Notes: generated by a model from the letters alone, not told the origin. A stretch of DNA of 42,096 nucleotides from Allorhizobium borbori (GCF_014196535.1 NZ_JACIDU010000024.1:1-42096), one strand, 5' to 3'. Positions 7,599 to 17,114 are shown, counted from the first letter of the stretch. A program made the numbers and translations.

Positions 7599-9155
7599 AT
7601 GAGCAGAATTTCCAGAATCCTTCTGGCCGGCGTAACGCTACTCGCCGTAGCCGCACCGGCTGCCGCCGAAACCTTCCGTTGGGGCGCATCGCGGGACATC
7701 GGCTCCCTCGACCCCTATTCCTATGGCGACAGCTTCACGCTTGGCGTGCTGAACCATATCTATGAGGGCCTTGTGCGCTACGATCGCGACCTGAAGATCG
7801 AATCCGCGCTGGCGACGTCCTGGGAAATCGTTTCGCCCACCACCTGGCGGTTCAAGCTGCGCGAAGGGGTGAAGTTCCACAACGGCGCCGATTTCACGGC
7901 AGAAGACGTGCAGGCCTCGCTGAAGCGCGCCGCCGATCCCAAGTCGCCGCTCAAGGGCAATATACCGGCCTATAAGGGCTCGCGCGTTATCGATGATCAC
8001 ACGATCGAGATCGACGTGACGGAGAACTACCCGCTTCTCCTCAATGACCTGACGACCATCTACATCTTCGACGCCGGCTGGCTGAAGGACAACAATGCCG
8101 AAGCCCCGACCGATGTCGGCGCCGGCGTGGAAGGCTACGCTACCTACAACGCCAATGGCACTGGCCCCTTCAAGGTCGAAAGCCGTCAGCCCGACGCCAA
8201 ATCCGTCTTCGTCAAGTTCGATGGCTGGTGGGACAAGCCGGTCCACAATCTCGACCGTATCGAGTTTTCGCCGGTCGCCTCGGACGCGACGCGCGTCGCC
8301 GCCCTGTTGGCCGGCGATATCGACTTCACCGACAAGGCTCCGGTGCAGGATATCCCGCGTCTTGAAGCCTCGCCGAACGTCAAGCTGCTCGAAGGCACTG
8401 ACCTGCGTACGGTCATGCTGGGCTTTTCCCAGCGCGACCAGCTCATCTCCGGCGCGCCCAACCCGATGAAGGATTTGCGCGTGCGTCAGGCATTGCAGAT
8501 CTCCATTGATCTGGACCTCATCCAGAAACGCGTCATGCGTGGCAAGTCCCGCAATGCCGGCACGCTGGTCGCCCCGCCGATCCCCGGCTATGACGCCGCC
8601 CTCGACACGCCGGTGAAGGCCGATCCGGAAAAGGCGAAAGCGCTGCTGAAGGAAGCAGGCGCCGAAGGCTTCGAATTCGATTTCAACTGTTCGGATACGC
8701 TGGTGAATGAGGAGCAGATCTGTCAGGCCATCGCCTCCATGTGGTCACGCATCGGCCTCAAGCCGAAGCTCGATCAGGGCCCGCGCGCCGTGCAGACGCC
8801 GAAGCGTTCCGGCGGCAAGGTCGATGTCTACACGCTCGGCTGGGCGACCCTGCCGATGCTGGACGGTTACAGCCTCACGTCACAGGTTCTGCACACCAAG
8901 GAAGGCACTTTCGGCATCTTCAACTGGGGCGGCTGGTCCGACAAGGAATTCGACAAGCTGACAGAAGCCTCCTCCACTGAACTCGACCGCACCAAGCGTC
9001 TCGCGCTCGTGACGGAATCGCTCAAGGTGGCCAGGGATCATGCCCTGATGATCCCGCTGCACCAGCAGCCGCTGACCTGGGCGACGACCGACAAGGTGGC
9101 CGACCTGCCGCTGATGCCCGACAACCTGCCGCGTCTGTGGCTGGTCAAAAAGTAA
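7599..9155 (+). CDS. Peptide/nickel-type ABC transporter substrate-binding protein (SBP family 5)
   Basis: A 518-residue secreted binding protein of family 5 (DppA/OppA type). The signal peptide covers residues 1-23 (AAPAAAE cleavage). The mature protein shows family landmarks: RWGASRDIGSLDPYSY at the start of the mature chain, the LREGVKFHNGADFTAEDV motif at about 88-105, and a C-terminal LYNLR-like lobe. It captures a solute in the periplasm for the permeases encoded next. A GGGGAACG ribosome site precedes the ATG. This family also carries opines, glutathione and other non-peptide amides, so the substrate cannot be read from the sequence; the downstream amidohydrolases suggest a heterocyclic or amide compound. 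It is the first gene of the operon divergent from gntR. Confidence 0.93.
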   Translation: MSRISRILLAGVTLLAVAAPAAAETFRWGASRDIGSLDPYSYGDSFTLGVLNHIYEGLVRYDRDLKIESALATSWEIVSPTTWRFKLREGVKFHNGADFTAEDVQASLKRAADPKSPLKGNIPAYKGSRVIDDHTIEIDVTENYPLLLNDLTTIYIFDAGWLKDNNAEAPTDVGAGVEGYATYNANGTGPFKVESRQPDAKSVFVKFDGWWDKPVHNLDRIEFSPVASDATRVAALLAGDIDFTDKAPVQDIPRLEASPNVKLLEGTDLRTVMLGFSQRDQLISGAPNPMKDLRVRQALQISIDLDLIQKRVMRGKSRNAGTLVAPPIPGYDAALDTPVKADPEKAKALLKEAGAEGFEFDFNCSDTLVNEEQICQAIASMWSRIGLKPKLDQGPRAVQTPKRSGGKVDVYTLGWATLPMLDGYSLTSQVLHTKEGTFGIFNWGGWSDKEFDKLTEASSTELDRTKRLALVTESLKVARDHALMIPLHQQPLTWATTDKVADLPLMPDNLPRLWLVKK

Positions 9156-9160
9156 GACAC

Positions 9161-9196
9161 AGCGCACCGCCAGCCCCTGCCGGCCGGCGGTGCGCT
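9161..9196 (+). terminator. Intercistronic hairpin/attenuator after the first binding-protein gene
   Basis: AGCGCACCGCC (9161-9171) pairs perfectly with 9186-9196 and is followed by CTCTTTCTG. It starts six bases after the stop of the binding-protein gene and lies before the permease genes. Such structures commonly stop part of the transcripts and protect the upstream message, so that binding protein is made in excess over the membrane components. Confidence 0.65.
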
Positions 9197-9230
9197 CTCT
9201 TTCTGTCCATCCCGGATCGGACTGTCGACC

Positions 9231-10196
9231 ATGATCGTCTTTCTCATCAAGCGCATCGGAAACGCCATCCTTGTGATGCTGACCGTCGCCTTTCTTGCCT
9301 TTCTGATCTTCCGCTTCCTCGGCGACCCCGTGGAGATGATGATGAACGAGAGTGCGACGCAGGTGGAACGCGACGAACTTCGCGCCCGTCTTGGCCTTAA
9401 CGACAGCTTCCTCGTTCAATATGGACGTTTCGTCGTGAATGCCGCGCAGGGCGAATTCGGCCTGTCCTGGCGCAACCAGCAGGCGGTTACGACGCTGATT
9501 GCCGAGCGGTTTCCGGCCACCTTCGAACTCGTGCTCATAGCGACGTTCATTTCGCTCGTGATCGGCATCCCGCTCGGTGTCTTTACTGCCATCGGGCGCG
9601 GGCGCTGGTGGGCGGAGAGCCTGCAGTTCACATCGGTCGTCGGCGTATCCCTGCCAAGCTTTCTCGTCGGCATCCTGCTCATCCTGACGTTTTCCGTATC
9701 CCTCGGATGGTTGCCGGGATACGGGCGCGGCGAAGTGGTTCCGCTCGGCTGGTGGACGACGGGCCTCCTCACGTCATCCGGCCGCGCGGCGGTGGTGCTG
9801 CCGGCGCTTTCGCTTTCGCTTTTCCAGATCACCCTCGTCATGCGTCTCGTGCGGGCTGAAATGCTGGAAACGCTGCGCGCCGACTTCATCAAGTTCGCCC
9901 GCGCTCGCGGCGTTCCGCGCCGGTCGCTGTGGTTCCGCCATGCGCTGAAAAACTGTCTCATGCCGGTCATCACATTGACCGCCATGCAGATCGGCAATCT
10001 CATCGCCTTCGCGCTCGTCACCGAAACGGTTTTCCAGTGGCCGGGCATGGGCATGCTGTTCATGCAGGCGGTGACCTTCGTCGATATTCCGGTGATGGCG
10101 GCCTATCTCTGCATCGTCTCGTTCATCTTCGTCGTGCTGAACACGGTTGTCGACATCGCCTATGCGGTTATCGATCCGCGCCTGCGCAAAAGCTGA
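9231..10196 (+). CDS. Peptide-type ABC transporter permease (DppB type)
   Basis: A 321-residue inner-membrane permease with six predicted membrane helices. The N-terminal part has the usual DppB pattern (a helix, then a large periplasmic segment with FLGDPVEMMMN and RARLGLND). The cytoplasmic EAA loop is visible as the stretch ARARGVPRRSLWFRHALKN at about 224-242, where ATPases dock. It pairs with the DppC-type permease 14 bases downstream. The ribosome site is weak; translation may depend on the preceding hairpin region. Confidence 0.93.
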   Translation: MIVFLIKRIGNAILVMLTVAFLAFLIFRFLGDPVEMMMNESATQVERDELRARLGLNDSFLVQYGRFVVNAAQGEFGLSWRNQQAVTTLIAERFPATFELVLIATFISLVIGIPLGVFTAIGRGRWWAESLQFTSVVGVSLPSFLVGILLILTFSVSLGWLPGYGRGEVVPLGWWTTGLLTSSGRAAVVLPALSLSLFQITLVMRLVRAEMLETLRADFIKFARARGVPRRSLWFRHALKNCLMPVITLTAMQIGNLIAFALVTETVFQWPGMGMLFMQAVTFVDIPVMAAYLCIVSFIFVVLNTVVDIAYAVIDPRLRKS

Positions 10197-10210
10197 GACA
10201 GGAAACCGCC

Positions 10211-11149
10211 ATGACCGCTATTGCCGCAAAACCACGCGCCTCACGCCTCGCTCGCCTGCGCAATTCCGACCTGTGGTGGAGCTTCAAGCGCCATCCCTCG
10301 GCCGTCATTGCCGCCATCGTGCTTGCGGTGCTCGTCCTGTCGGCCCTTTTTGCGCCCTTCATCGTGCCGCAGAACCCCTACGATCTCGCGGCGCTGGAAC
10401 TGCTTAACGCCGAGATACCGCCGATCTGGCATCCGGACGGTCAATGGCCCTTCCTGCTCGGTACCGATCTTCAGGGCCGCGACATGCTGTCGGCCATTCT
10501 TTACGGATCGCGGGCATCCCTCATCATCGGTGCGGCCTCCGTCGCGGTGTCGCTCACGGTGGGCGCGACGCTCGGCCTCGTCGCCGGCTATTACGGCAAA
10601 TGGGCCGATGGCCTTCTGATGCGTGTCGGCGACGTGCTCCTGTCGATGCCGACCATGCTGATCGCCATTCTTGTCTCGGCCATCGCCCGCTCGCTGCTGC
10701 CGCCGGGTCTGCGCGAGGCGGGAGCCTCCGCCGTTATCGTTCTCGCCATCTCGCTTTCCGGCTGGGTGCAATATGCGCGTACCGTGCGGGCACTGACCAT
10801 GGTGGAGCGCGACAAGGAATATGTGCAGGCCGCCCGTCTCATCCGCGTTCCCGCACGCCGCATCATGCTGCGTCACATCCTGCCCAATACCACGACGCCG
10901 CTGCTCGTCACCGCGACGCTGAATTTCGGCCTCGGCATTCTCATCGAGGCGACACTCTCGTTCCTGGGTGTCGGCATGCCGCTGGAGCAGCCCTCGCTTG
11001 GAACCTTGATCCGCATCGGCAACCAGTATCTGTTTTCCGGCCTGTGGTGGATCGTCCTCTTTCCCGCACTCCAGCTCTGTCTTCTCGTCGTGTCGATCAA
11101 TGTGCTCGGCGACTGGCTGCGCGATGCGCTCAACCCCAAACTTCGCTGA
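10211..11149 (+). CDS. Peptide-type ABC transporter permease (DppC type)
   Basis: A 312-residue permease of the DppC/OppC class, with an N-terminal cytoplasmic tail and membrane helix, the conserved LGTDLQGRDMLSAILYGSR segment (about 85-103), and the EAA-loop motif AARLIRVPARRIMLRHILPN near 205-224. The ATG at 10211 follows ACAGGAAA and gives the family-typical N-terminus; the same frame stays open far upstream, but that stretch is a shadow of the DppB-type gene. It forms a heterodimer with that permease. Confidence 0.93.
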   Translation: MTAIAAKPRASRLARLRNSDLWWSFKRHPSAVIAAIVLAVLVLSALFAPFIVPQNPYDLAALELLNAEIPPIWHPDGQWPFLLGTDLQGRDMLSAILYGSRASLIIGAASVAVSLTVGATLGLVAGYYGKWADGLLMRVGDVLLSMPTMLIAILVSAIARSLLPPGLREAGASAVIVLAISLSGWVQYARTVRALTMVERDKEYVQAARLIRVPARRIMLRHILPNTTTPLLVTATLNFGLGILIEATLSFLGVGMPLEQPSLGTLIRIGNQYLFSGLWWIVLFPALQLCLLVVSINVLGDWLRDALNPKLR

Positions 11150-11158
11150 GGTAATGTC

Positions 11159-12352
11159 ATGTCCGATCTTCTGATCAAGAACGCGAGACCCATGGGGGAA
11201 GCGACCGCCGATATTCTGATCCGTAACGGACGGATCGCGGCGATCGGCGCCGGGATTGAAGCTGAGGGTGTCGTGACCGAGGATGCCGGGGGCGCCATCG
11301 CCATTCCCGGCCTCGTCGACGCTCATACCCATCTCGACAAGTCTCTCCTTGGCTTTCCCTGGTATCGCAACGAGGTCGGCCCCCGGCTCATCGACAAGAT
11401 CGACAATGAACGCAAGGTGAAGCGGGACTACGGGCTCGACGCCCATGTGCAGTCGATGCGTCAGTCGCTGCAATCGGTGTCCTACGGTACGACGCTGATC
11501 CGCAGTCATGTCGATGTCGATACGGATCAGGGCGTTATCGCTATCGAAGGCGTGATGGAAACCCGTCGCCAGCTCGCCGGCGTGGTGGAAATAGAGATCG
11601 TCGCCTTTCCGCAATCCGGCCTGATGCGCCGTCCCGGCACGCTGGAGCTTCTCGACAGGGCGATGGCGATGGGGGCGGATCTCGTTGGCGGTCTCGACCC
11701 CTGCGGCATGGACCGCGATCCCAAAGGCCATCTCGACGCCATCTTTGCTCTGGCCGAAAAATACGGCAGGGGCATCGATATCCATCTGCATGAGAGCGCC
11801 GAGCTTGGCGCCTTTTCCATGGAGATGATCTTCGAGCGCATCCGCGCCCATTCCATGCAGGGCAAGGTGGCTGTCAGCCACGCCTTCTGCCTTGGCGACC
11901 CCGACTGGACCATGACGCAGGGCCTGATCGACACCTGCGCAGAACTCGACGTGCCGATCCTGACCACCGCGCCGCCCTCGCGGGATGCGCCGTCCCTCAA
12001 GCGACTTCACGCAGCCGGTGTACGCTTCGGCGCGGGTGTGGATGGGTTCCGCGACACCTGGGGGCCTTATGGCAACGGCGACATGCTGGAGCGCGCCATG
12101 CTGCTCGGCATGAAGAACAACCTGCGCCGCGACGACGAGGTGGCCATGGCGCTTAATGTCTGCACCACGGGCGGCGCGGCGGTCATGGAGCGGAGCGACC
12201 ACGCACTCGTTGCCGGCGGGCGCGGCGATGTCGTGCTTTTGGCGGGAGAAACCCTTGCCGAAGCGGTTGTCACCCATGCGCCGCGCAAGCTCGTCGTCAC
12301 CGCCGGCAATATCGCGGCGCGCGACGGCAAGAGCCTGAGAGAACGCCCATGA
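11159..12352 (+). CDS. Cytosine-deaminase-like amidohydrolase (first of three)
   Basis: A 397-residue metal-dependent hydrolase of the amidohydrolase superfamily, COG0402, closest in pattern to cytosine deaminase. Metal ligands appear intact: HTH at residues 56-58 (GLVDAHTHLDKS), His209 with HLHE (Glu212), His241 in SHAF and Asp295 in GVDGFRD. The final motif GFRDTWGPYGNGDMLERAM parallels the active-site loop of CodA. It would hydrolyse a C-N bond (deamination or ring amide) of a small heterocycle in the cytoplasm. The substrate is not assigned. It follows the permease gene by nine bases and overlaps the next gene by four (ATGA). Confidence 0.88.
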   Translation: MSDLLIKNARPMGEATADILIRNGRIAAIGAGIEAEGVVTEDAGGAIAIPGLVDAHTHLDKSLLGFPWYRNEVGPRLIDKIDNERKVKRDYGLDAHVQSMRQSLQSVSYGTTLIRSHVDVDTDQGVIAIEGVMETRRQLAGVVEIEIVAFPQSGLMRRPGTLELLDRAMAMGADLVGGLDPCGMDRDPKGHLDAIFALAEKYGRGIDIHLHESAELGAFSMEMIFERIRAHSMQGKVAVSHAFCLGDPDWTMTQGLIDTCAELDVPILTTAPPSRDAPSLKRLHAAGVRFGAGVDGFRDTWGPYGNGDMLERAMLLGMKNNLRRDDEVAMALNVCTTGGAAVMERSDHALVAGGRGDVVLLAGETLAEAVVTHAPRKLVVTAGNIAARDGKSLRERP

Positions 12353-13830
12353 GATGGTCCGATCTGCCGCTTGGCAAACGGCCCGAGGGCCGCTGGGCGC
12401 TTTGTGCCCGTTTCGTGATTGCCGATCTGCCGGAAGGACGCCGGCTGATCGAAAACGGCGAGGTTGTGATTGAGGCCGACCGCGTGATCTTTGTGGGCTC
12501 CCACTTCGAAGGCGAGGTCGCTGCACGCTACGATATGGGCGAGGCGCTGGTCGGTCCGGGTTTTGTTGATCTCGACGCGCTCTCCGATCTCGATACGACC
12601 GTGCTGGCCATGGACAACCAGCCCGGCTGGAAAAAGGGGCGCGTCTGGGCCCATGACTATGCGCCGCGCGCCTATGAAATGTATTCACCGGAGGAACTGG
12701 CCTTCCAGAAGCGTTTCGCCTTCGCGCAGCTTCTTCTGAACGGCATCACCTCCGCTCTGCCGATCGCCTCGCTATTCTACCGGCAGTGGGGCGAAACCGT
12801 TGCCGAATTCGAGGCGGCGGCTCTGGCTGCCGAAGAGCTTGGCCTGCGCGTCTGGCTTGGCCCCGCCTATCGCACCGGTGGCGTGATCCTTGACGAAGCG
12901 GGCGCGATGCAGCCCTTTTTCGATGAGGAACGCGGCCTTACCGGGCTGAAGGAGGCCGCCGATTTCGCCGCCCGCATTCACGGCAGCGCCAATGGGCTCG
13001 TCTCCGGCATGTTCGCGCCCGACCGGGTGGAAACCTCCACGGAAACGCTGCTACGCGAAACCTTCGCGCGGGCCGATGAGCTGAACGTGCCCGTGCGGCT
13101 GCACATGGCCCAGGGCGAGATGGAACTGCAAACCGTGAAGCGGCTTTACGGTATGACCGCGCCGCAATGGCTGGACGGGCTCGGCCTGCTGTCTTCCCGG
13201 TTGATCGCGCCGCACGCCACCGTCGCGACAGATGACGACCTCGCTCGTTATGCTACCCATGGCGTCACGGTTGCCCACTGTCCGCTGGTTTCTGCGCGTC
13301 ACGGTTCGGCGCTGAACTCGTTCTCCCGGTTGAAGGCCTTGGGCATTCGCATCGGCATGGGCACAGATACCGCCCCGCCCGATATGGTGCTGAACATGGC
13401 GGTAGGCCTGATGATGAACCGCGTCGCCTCGGGCACCGGTGACGCCGGTTCGGCTGCCGATTTCTATGACGCCGCAACGATTGCCGGGGCCGACGCGCTG
13501 AACCGCGGCGATCTCGGTCGTCTCGCCGTCGGCGCAAAGGCCGATATCGCCGTTTTCGACATGGCCGACGGCATGATCGCGCCGCGCATCGATCCCGTCC
13601 AGACGCTGGTCTATGGTGCTACGGGCCGGGTTACGAAGGCGACCATCGTCGATGGCCGCCTTTCGATGCGCGACGGCGCGGTGGCCGGCTTCGATCTCAA
13701 GGCAGCGCGCATCACGGCACAGAAACAGTTCGACGGGCTCGTCGCGCGCTATCCGGAACGGACCTATCTGCACCCGTCCGTCGAGGTGATCTTTCCCCCC
13801 AGCTATCCACGCCCGGAGCCTTCGCGATGA
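12349..13830 (+). CDS. Amidohydrolase (chlorohydrolase/guanine-deaminase-like) lacking the HxH motif
   Basis: A 493-residue COG0402 protein related to the AtzA/TrzN/guanine deaminase group. Most of the active site is visible: His252 in LHMAQGE, His289 in APHAT, His310 in AHCP and Asp340 in GMGTDTAPPDM. The usual first metal motif (PGFVN-x-H-x-H) reads GPGFVDLDALSD, placing Asp76 and Leu78 where the two histidines should be. The protein may therefore use a different metal geometry or have a changed function. The frame is intact and translationally coupled to both neighbours (ATGA at both ends), so it is not a decayed gene. I regard family membership as sure and activity as open. Confidence 0.87.
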   Translation: MRWSDLPLGKRPEGRWALCARFVIADLPEGRRLIENGEVVIEADRVIFVGSHFEGEVAARYDMGEALVGPGFVDLDALSDLDTTVLAMDNQPGWKKGRVWAHDYAPRAYEMYSPEELAFQKRFAFAQLLLNGITSALPIASLFYRQWGETVAEFEAAALAAEELGLRVWLGPAYRTGGVILDEAGAMQPFFDEERGLTGLKEAADFAARIHGSANGLVSGMFAPDRVETSTETLLRETFARADELNVPVRLHMAQGEMELQTVKRLYGMTAPQWLDGLGLLSSRLIAPHATVATDDDLARYATHGVTVAHCPLVSARHGSALNSFSRLKALGIRIGMGTDTAPPDMVLNMAVGLMMNRVASGTGDAGSAADFYDAATIAGADALNRGDLGRLAVGAKADIAVFDMADGMIAPRIDPVQTLVYGATGRVTKATIVDGRLSMRDGAVAGFDLKAARITAQKQFDGLVARYPERTYLHPSVEVIFPPSYPRPEPSR

Positions 13831-14798
13831 CCAAAGCACTGGACGTCAGGGATCTGTCGGTCGAGTTTCCAACCCGCCATGGCGTTCTGAACGCGTTGAG
13901 CGATGTCTCGCTCACCGTCAATCAGGGTGAAATTCTCGGTGTCGTCGGTGAATCCGGAGCCGGAAAATCCATGACCGGCATGTCGGTGCTCGGTCTGCTG
14001 GAGCCGCCCGGAAGGATCAGCGGCGGCGAAATTCGCATTGCTGGCGAGCGTACGGACAATCTCTCGGAAAAGGAGATGGCGAAGGTGCGCGGGCGCCTGG
14101 TCGGCGCCATCTTTCAGGACCCGCTGACATCGCTCAACCCACTGTTCTCTGTCGGCCAGCAACTCGTGGAAACGATCCGGCTTCATACCGATCTCGACCG
14201 CGTTGGCGGTCGCCGCCGGGCCGTCGAACTCCTGAAACAGGTCGGTATTCCCGGCGCGGAGGAGCGGATCGATCATTACCCGCACCAGTTTTCCGGCGGT
14301 ATGCGCCAGCGGGTGGTCATCGCTCTGGCGCTGGCCGGCAATCCGAAGCTCATCATTGCCGACGAACCGACGACAGCGCTTGACGTCTCCATTCAGGCCC
14401 AGATCACCGCCCTTTTGAAGACGTTGTGCCGCGAACACGGCGCGGGCGTCATGCTTGTCACGCACGATATGGGCGTGATCGCCGAAACCGCCGACCGCGT
14501 GGCGGTGATGTATGCCGGGCGGGTGGTGGAGATCGGGCCGGTCGATGAGGTCGTCAACCGACCGCAGCATCCCTATACGCGCGGGCTGATGGGATCGATC
14601 CCGGCGCTGGGTGCGCGCGTCGAACGTCTCGCCCAGATCGACGGGGCCATGCCCCGCCTCAACGCCATTCCGCCGGGCTGCGCCTTCAATCCGCGCTGTC
14701 CAGATGCCGGACCGCGCTGCCGCGAGTTGCGGCCATCCCTTGTTCCCGCTGGCGCAGGCTCCGCCGCCTGCCTCATCCATGACGGAGGCGTCGCATGA
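13827..14798 (+). CDS. Peptide-type ABC transporter ATPase (DppD type)
   Basis: A 323-residue ATPase with Walker A GESGAGKS (about residues 41-48), signature FSGGMRQR, Walker [14 protein letters not shown] and the C-terminal oligopeptide-transporter extension with a Cys cluster ([13 protein letters not shown]). That extension in the DppD/OppD group can carry an iron-sulfur cluster. It energises uptake together with the DppF-type partner. Start and stop overlap both neighbours by four bases (ATGA), indicating strict translational coupling. Confidence 0.93.
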   Translation: MTKALDVRDLSVEFPTRHGVLNALSDVSLTVNQGEILGVVGESGAGKSMTGMSVLGLLEPPGRISGGEIRIAGERTDNLSEKEMAKVRGRLVGAIFQDPLTSLNPLFSVGQQLVETIRLHTDLDRVGGRRRAVELLKQVGIPGAEERIDHYPHQFSGGMRQRVVIALALAGNPKLIIADEPTTALDVSIQAQITALLKTLCREHGAGVMLVTHDMGVIAETADRVAVMYAGRVVEIGPVDEVVNRPQHPYTRGLMGSIPALGARVERLAQIDGAMPRLNAIPPGCAFNPRCPDAGPRCRELRPSLVPAGAGSAACLIHDGGVA

Positions 14799-15766
14799 GA
14801 AGTCCCGACAATGCCCTTGAAGTGGATCAACTGACCCGTACCTTCGATGTCTCGGCGCCCTGGCTGAACCGGGTGCTGGAGCGCAAGCCGAAGCGCTATC
14901 TGCGCGCCGTCCAGGACGTGACCTTCACCGTCGGGCGCGGCAAATGCCTGGCGCTCGTCGGGGAATCGGGCTGCGGCAAATCGACGGTCGCGCGCCTCGT
15001 CACGGGCCTCTACGCCCCGACCGAAGGTTCCATCGTCTTCGCACCCGACCGCAACGGCGCGCCGATGGAAGCACAGATGATCTTCCAGGACCCGCATGCA
15101 AGCCTCAACCCTCGTTGGCGCGTCGGCGACATCATCGCCGAGCCGATCCGGGAATTCGGCCTTCGCGACAGCGACGAGGCGACGAACGCCCGCGTGGCGG
15201 AGGTGCTGAAGATCGTCGGCCTCTCGCCGGATGACGCAGGCCGTTATCCGCATGAGTTCTCGGGCGGCCAGCGGCAGCGTATCTCCATTGCCCGCGCACT
15301 CGCCTCCGAGCCGGAATTCCTCGTCTGCGACGAACCGACCTCGGCGCTCGACGTGTCGGTGCAGGCGCAAATCCTCAATCTCATGCGCCGCCTTCAGGAT
15401 GAACTCGGCCTCACCTATCTGTTCATCAGCCACAACCTCGCCGTCGTGCGACACATGGCTGACCGCATCGCCGTCATGTATCTCGGCCGCATCGTCGAGG
15501 AAGCGGAAACGGAAGCGCTGTTCGCCAATCCGCAGCACCCTTATACCCGGCTTCTCCTGCAGACGATCCCGGATGTCAGGGCGCCGAACCGGACGCGGGC
15601 GCTGATGGGTGGCGAACCGCCGAGCCCCCTCAATCCACCTGCTGGCTGCGCCTTCCATCCCCGCTGCCCGATGGCCACCGAGCGGTGCGGACGTGAGGCG
15701 CCTTCGGTGCGCCCGCGCCCGGAAGGCGGCCGTGTTGCCTGCCACTATGCGGGAGACAGCCTTTGA
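14795..15766 (+). CDS. Peptide-type ABC transporter ATPase (DppF type)
   Basis: A 323-residue second ATPase with Walker A GESGCGKST, signature FSGGQRQR, Walker B FLVCDEPTSALDV and the C-terminal FHPRCPMATERCG Cys motif. It completes the five-protein importer. The N-terminus has the longer lead-in (PWLNRVLERKPKRYLRAVQDVTF) typical of DppF-type subunits. Confidence 0.93.
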   Translation: MRSPDNALEVDQLTRTFDVSAPWLNRVLERKPKRYLRAVQDVTFTVGRGKCLALVGESGCGKSTVARLVTGLYAPTEGSIVFAPDRNGAPMEAQMIFQDPHASLNPRWRVGDIIAEPIREFGLRDSDEATNARVAEVLKIVGLSPDDAGRYPHEFSGGQRQRISIARALASEPEFLVCDEPTSALDVSVQAQILNLMRRLQDELGLTYLFISHNLAVVRHMADRIAVMYLGRIVEEAETEALFANPQHPYTRLLLQTIPDVRAPNRTRALMGGEPPSPLNPPAGCAFHPRCPMATERCGREAPSVRPRPEGGRVACHYAGDSL

Positions 15767-15797
15767 GCGCGAAAGCCTGCCGCATACCGGGGGATGC

Positions 15798-17114
15798 ATG
15801 ACGACAGTCGATCTGCTTATTCGCAACGCGGTCGTCGGTAACACCGGCGCACCGGTCGACATCGCGGTCTGCGGGGATCACATCACGGCGCTTGCCGCCG
15901 GTCTGCGCTGCGAGGCTGTCGAGGTCGTCGACGCCAGGGGCGCCTTTGCCTTCGGCGGTTTTGCCGACAGCCATGTCCATCTCGACAAGGCGTGCATTCT
16001 CGACCGGTGCTCCATCTGCGAGGGTACGCTTGCCGAAGCGGTCAGGGAGACTGCGGGGGCAAAACGCGACTTCACCGAAAGCGATGTTTACGCGCGGGCG
16101 GCGCGGGTGGTGGAGAGCGCGATTACCCACGGCACGACGCGTATGCTGAGCTTCGTCGAAATCGATCCGCGCGCCGGCTTTCGCTCCTTCGATGCGCTGA
16201 AGCGCATTCGCAGCGAGTATGCCTTCGCCATCGACATCACGCTTTGCGCCTTCGCGCAGGAGGGACTGACCCAGGAGCCGGAAACCTTCGGCATGCTCGA
16301 CAGGGCTCTCGCCGATGGCGCGGATCTCGTCGGCGGTTGCCCCTATACGGACCCGGATCCGGTGCGGCATGTGGCGATGATCTTCGATCTCGCGCAAAAG
16401 CATGACGTCGCCGTCGATTTTCATCTGGATTTCAGCCTCGACCCCGATCGCAGCGACCTCGCGGCCGTCATTGCCGAAACGATCCGACGCGGCTATATCG
16501 GGCGGGTTTCTGTTGGTCATTTGACCAATCTCTCCGCGATGGCTCCGGATCGGCTGGAGGCGAGGGGACGCCAACTCGCCGAGGCCGGCATCGCGCTGAC
16601 GACCCTGCCGGCCACCGATCTTTTCCTCAACGGGCGCGACGCCGACCGGTTGGTGCCGCGCGGCGTGGCTCCGGTGCACCGTCTGGCCGAACAGGGTGTG
16701 GCGACCGCGATCGCCACCAACAATGTTCTCAACCCGTTTACGCCCTATGGCGATGCCTCGCTGATCCGGATGGCCAATCTCTATGCGAATGTTGCTCAGC
16801 TTTCCCGCAGGGATGACCTCGAGCGTGTCTTCTCGTTCGTCGCGGAAACGGCGGCCGGGATCATGGGACAAACGGCGGCACTGACGGTCGGGGGCGAGGC
16901 AACCATCGTTCTGCTCGACGCCCTTGGTCCGGCGGATGCCGTGCAGCGCGTTTCGCGGGTCATCGGCGGCTGGCACCGGGGCCGGCGTTCCTTCTGGAAC
17001 GGCTATCCCGAAATTTTCCACACGGGGACAGGCGGTATTCAAAAAAGCTTTTCAGCCGACACCGTGTCACATCCGAAATTGCAAGGGCAGGAGGTTGCTG
17101 CCGATGACACCTGA
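15798..17114 (+). CDS. Cytosine-deaminase-like amidohydrolase with altered acidic ligand (third of three)
   Basis: A 438-residue COG0402 protein. It has the first metal motif (HVHLDKA, His59 and His61), His209 in DFHLDFS and His241 in GHL. At the place of the catalytic/metal Asp pair of cytosine deaminase (GHDD in E. coli CodA) it has ATNN (Asn308-Asn309, in NNVLNPFTPYGD). The rest of the loop aligns well, so this looks like a divergent subfamily rather than damage. The ATG at 15798 was chosen because the typical LLIRNA strand follows at once and GGGG precedes it; a start at 15747 would overlap the previous gene by 20 bases. It probably acts on the same imported compound or its product. Confidence 0.85.
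   Translation: MTTVDLLIRNAVVGNTGAPVDIAVCGDHITALAAGLRCEAVEVVDARGAFAFGGFADSHVHLDKACILDRCSICEGTLAEAVRETAGAKRDFTESDVYARAARVVESAITHGTTRMLSFVEIDPRAGFRSFDALKRIRSEYAFAIDITLCAFAQEGLTQEPETFGMLDRALADGADLVGGCPYTDPDPVRHVAMIFDLAQKHDVAVDFHLDFSLDPDRSDLAAVIAETIRRGYIGRVSVGHLTNLSAMAPDRLEARGRQLAEAGIALTTLPATDLFLNGRDADRLVPRGVAPVHRLAEQGVATAIATNNVLNPFTPYGDASLIRMANLYANVAQLSRRDDLERVFSFVAETAAGIMGQTAALTVGGEATIVLLDALGPADAVQRVSRVIGGWHRGRRSFWNGYPEIFHTGTGGIQKSFSADTVSHPKLQGQEVAADDT

Noticed and set aside
10241-12688. Very long (815 codons) minus-strand frame
   Set aside because: It lies opposite the DppC-type permease and the first amidohydrolase, is rich in Arg/His/Gly/Asp without any recognisable fold, and reflects third-position GC bias.
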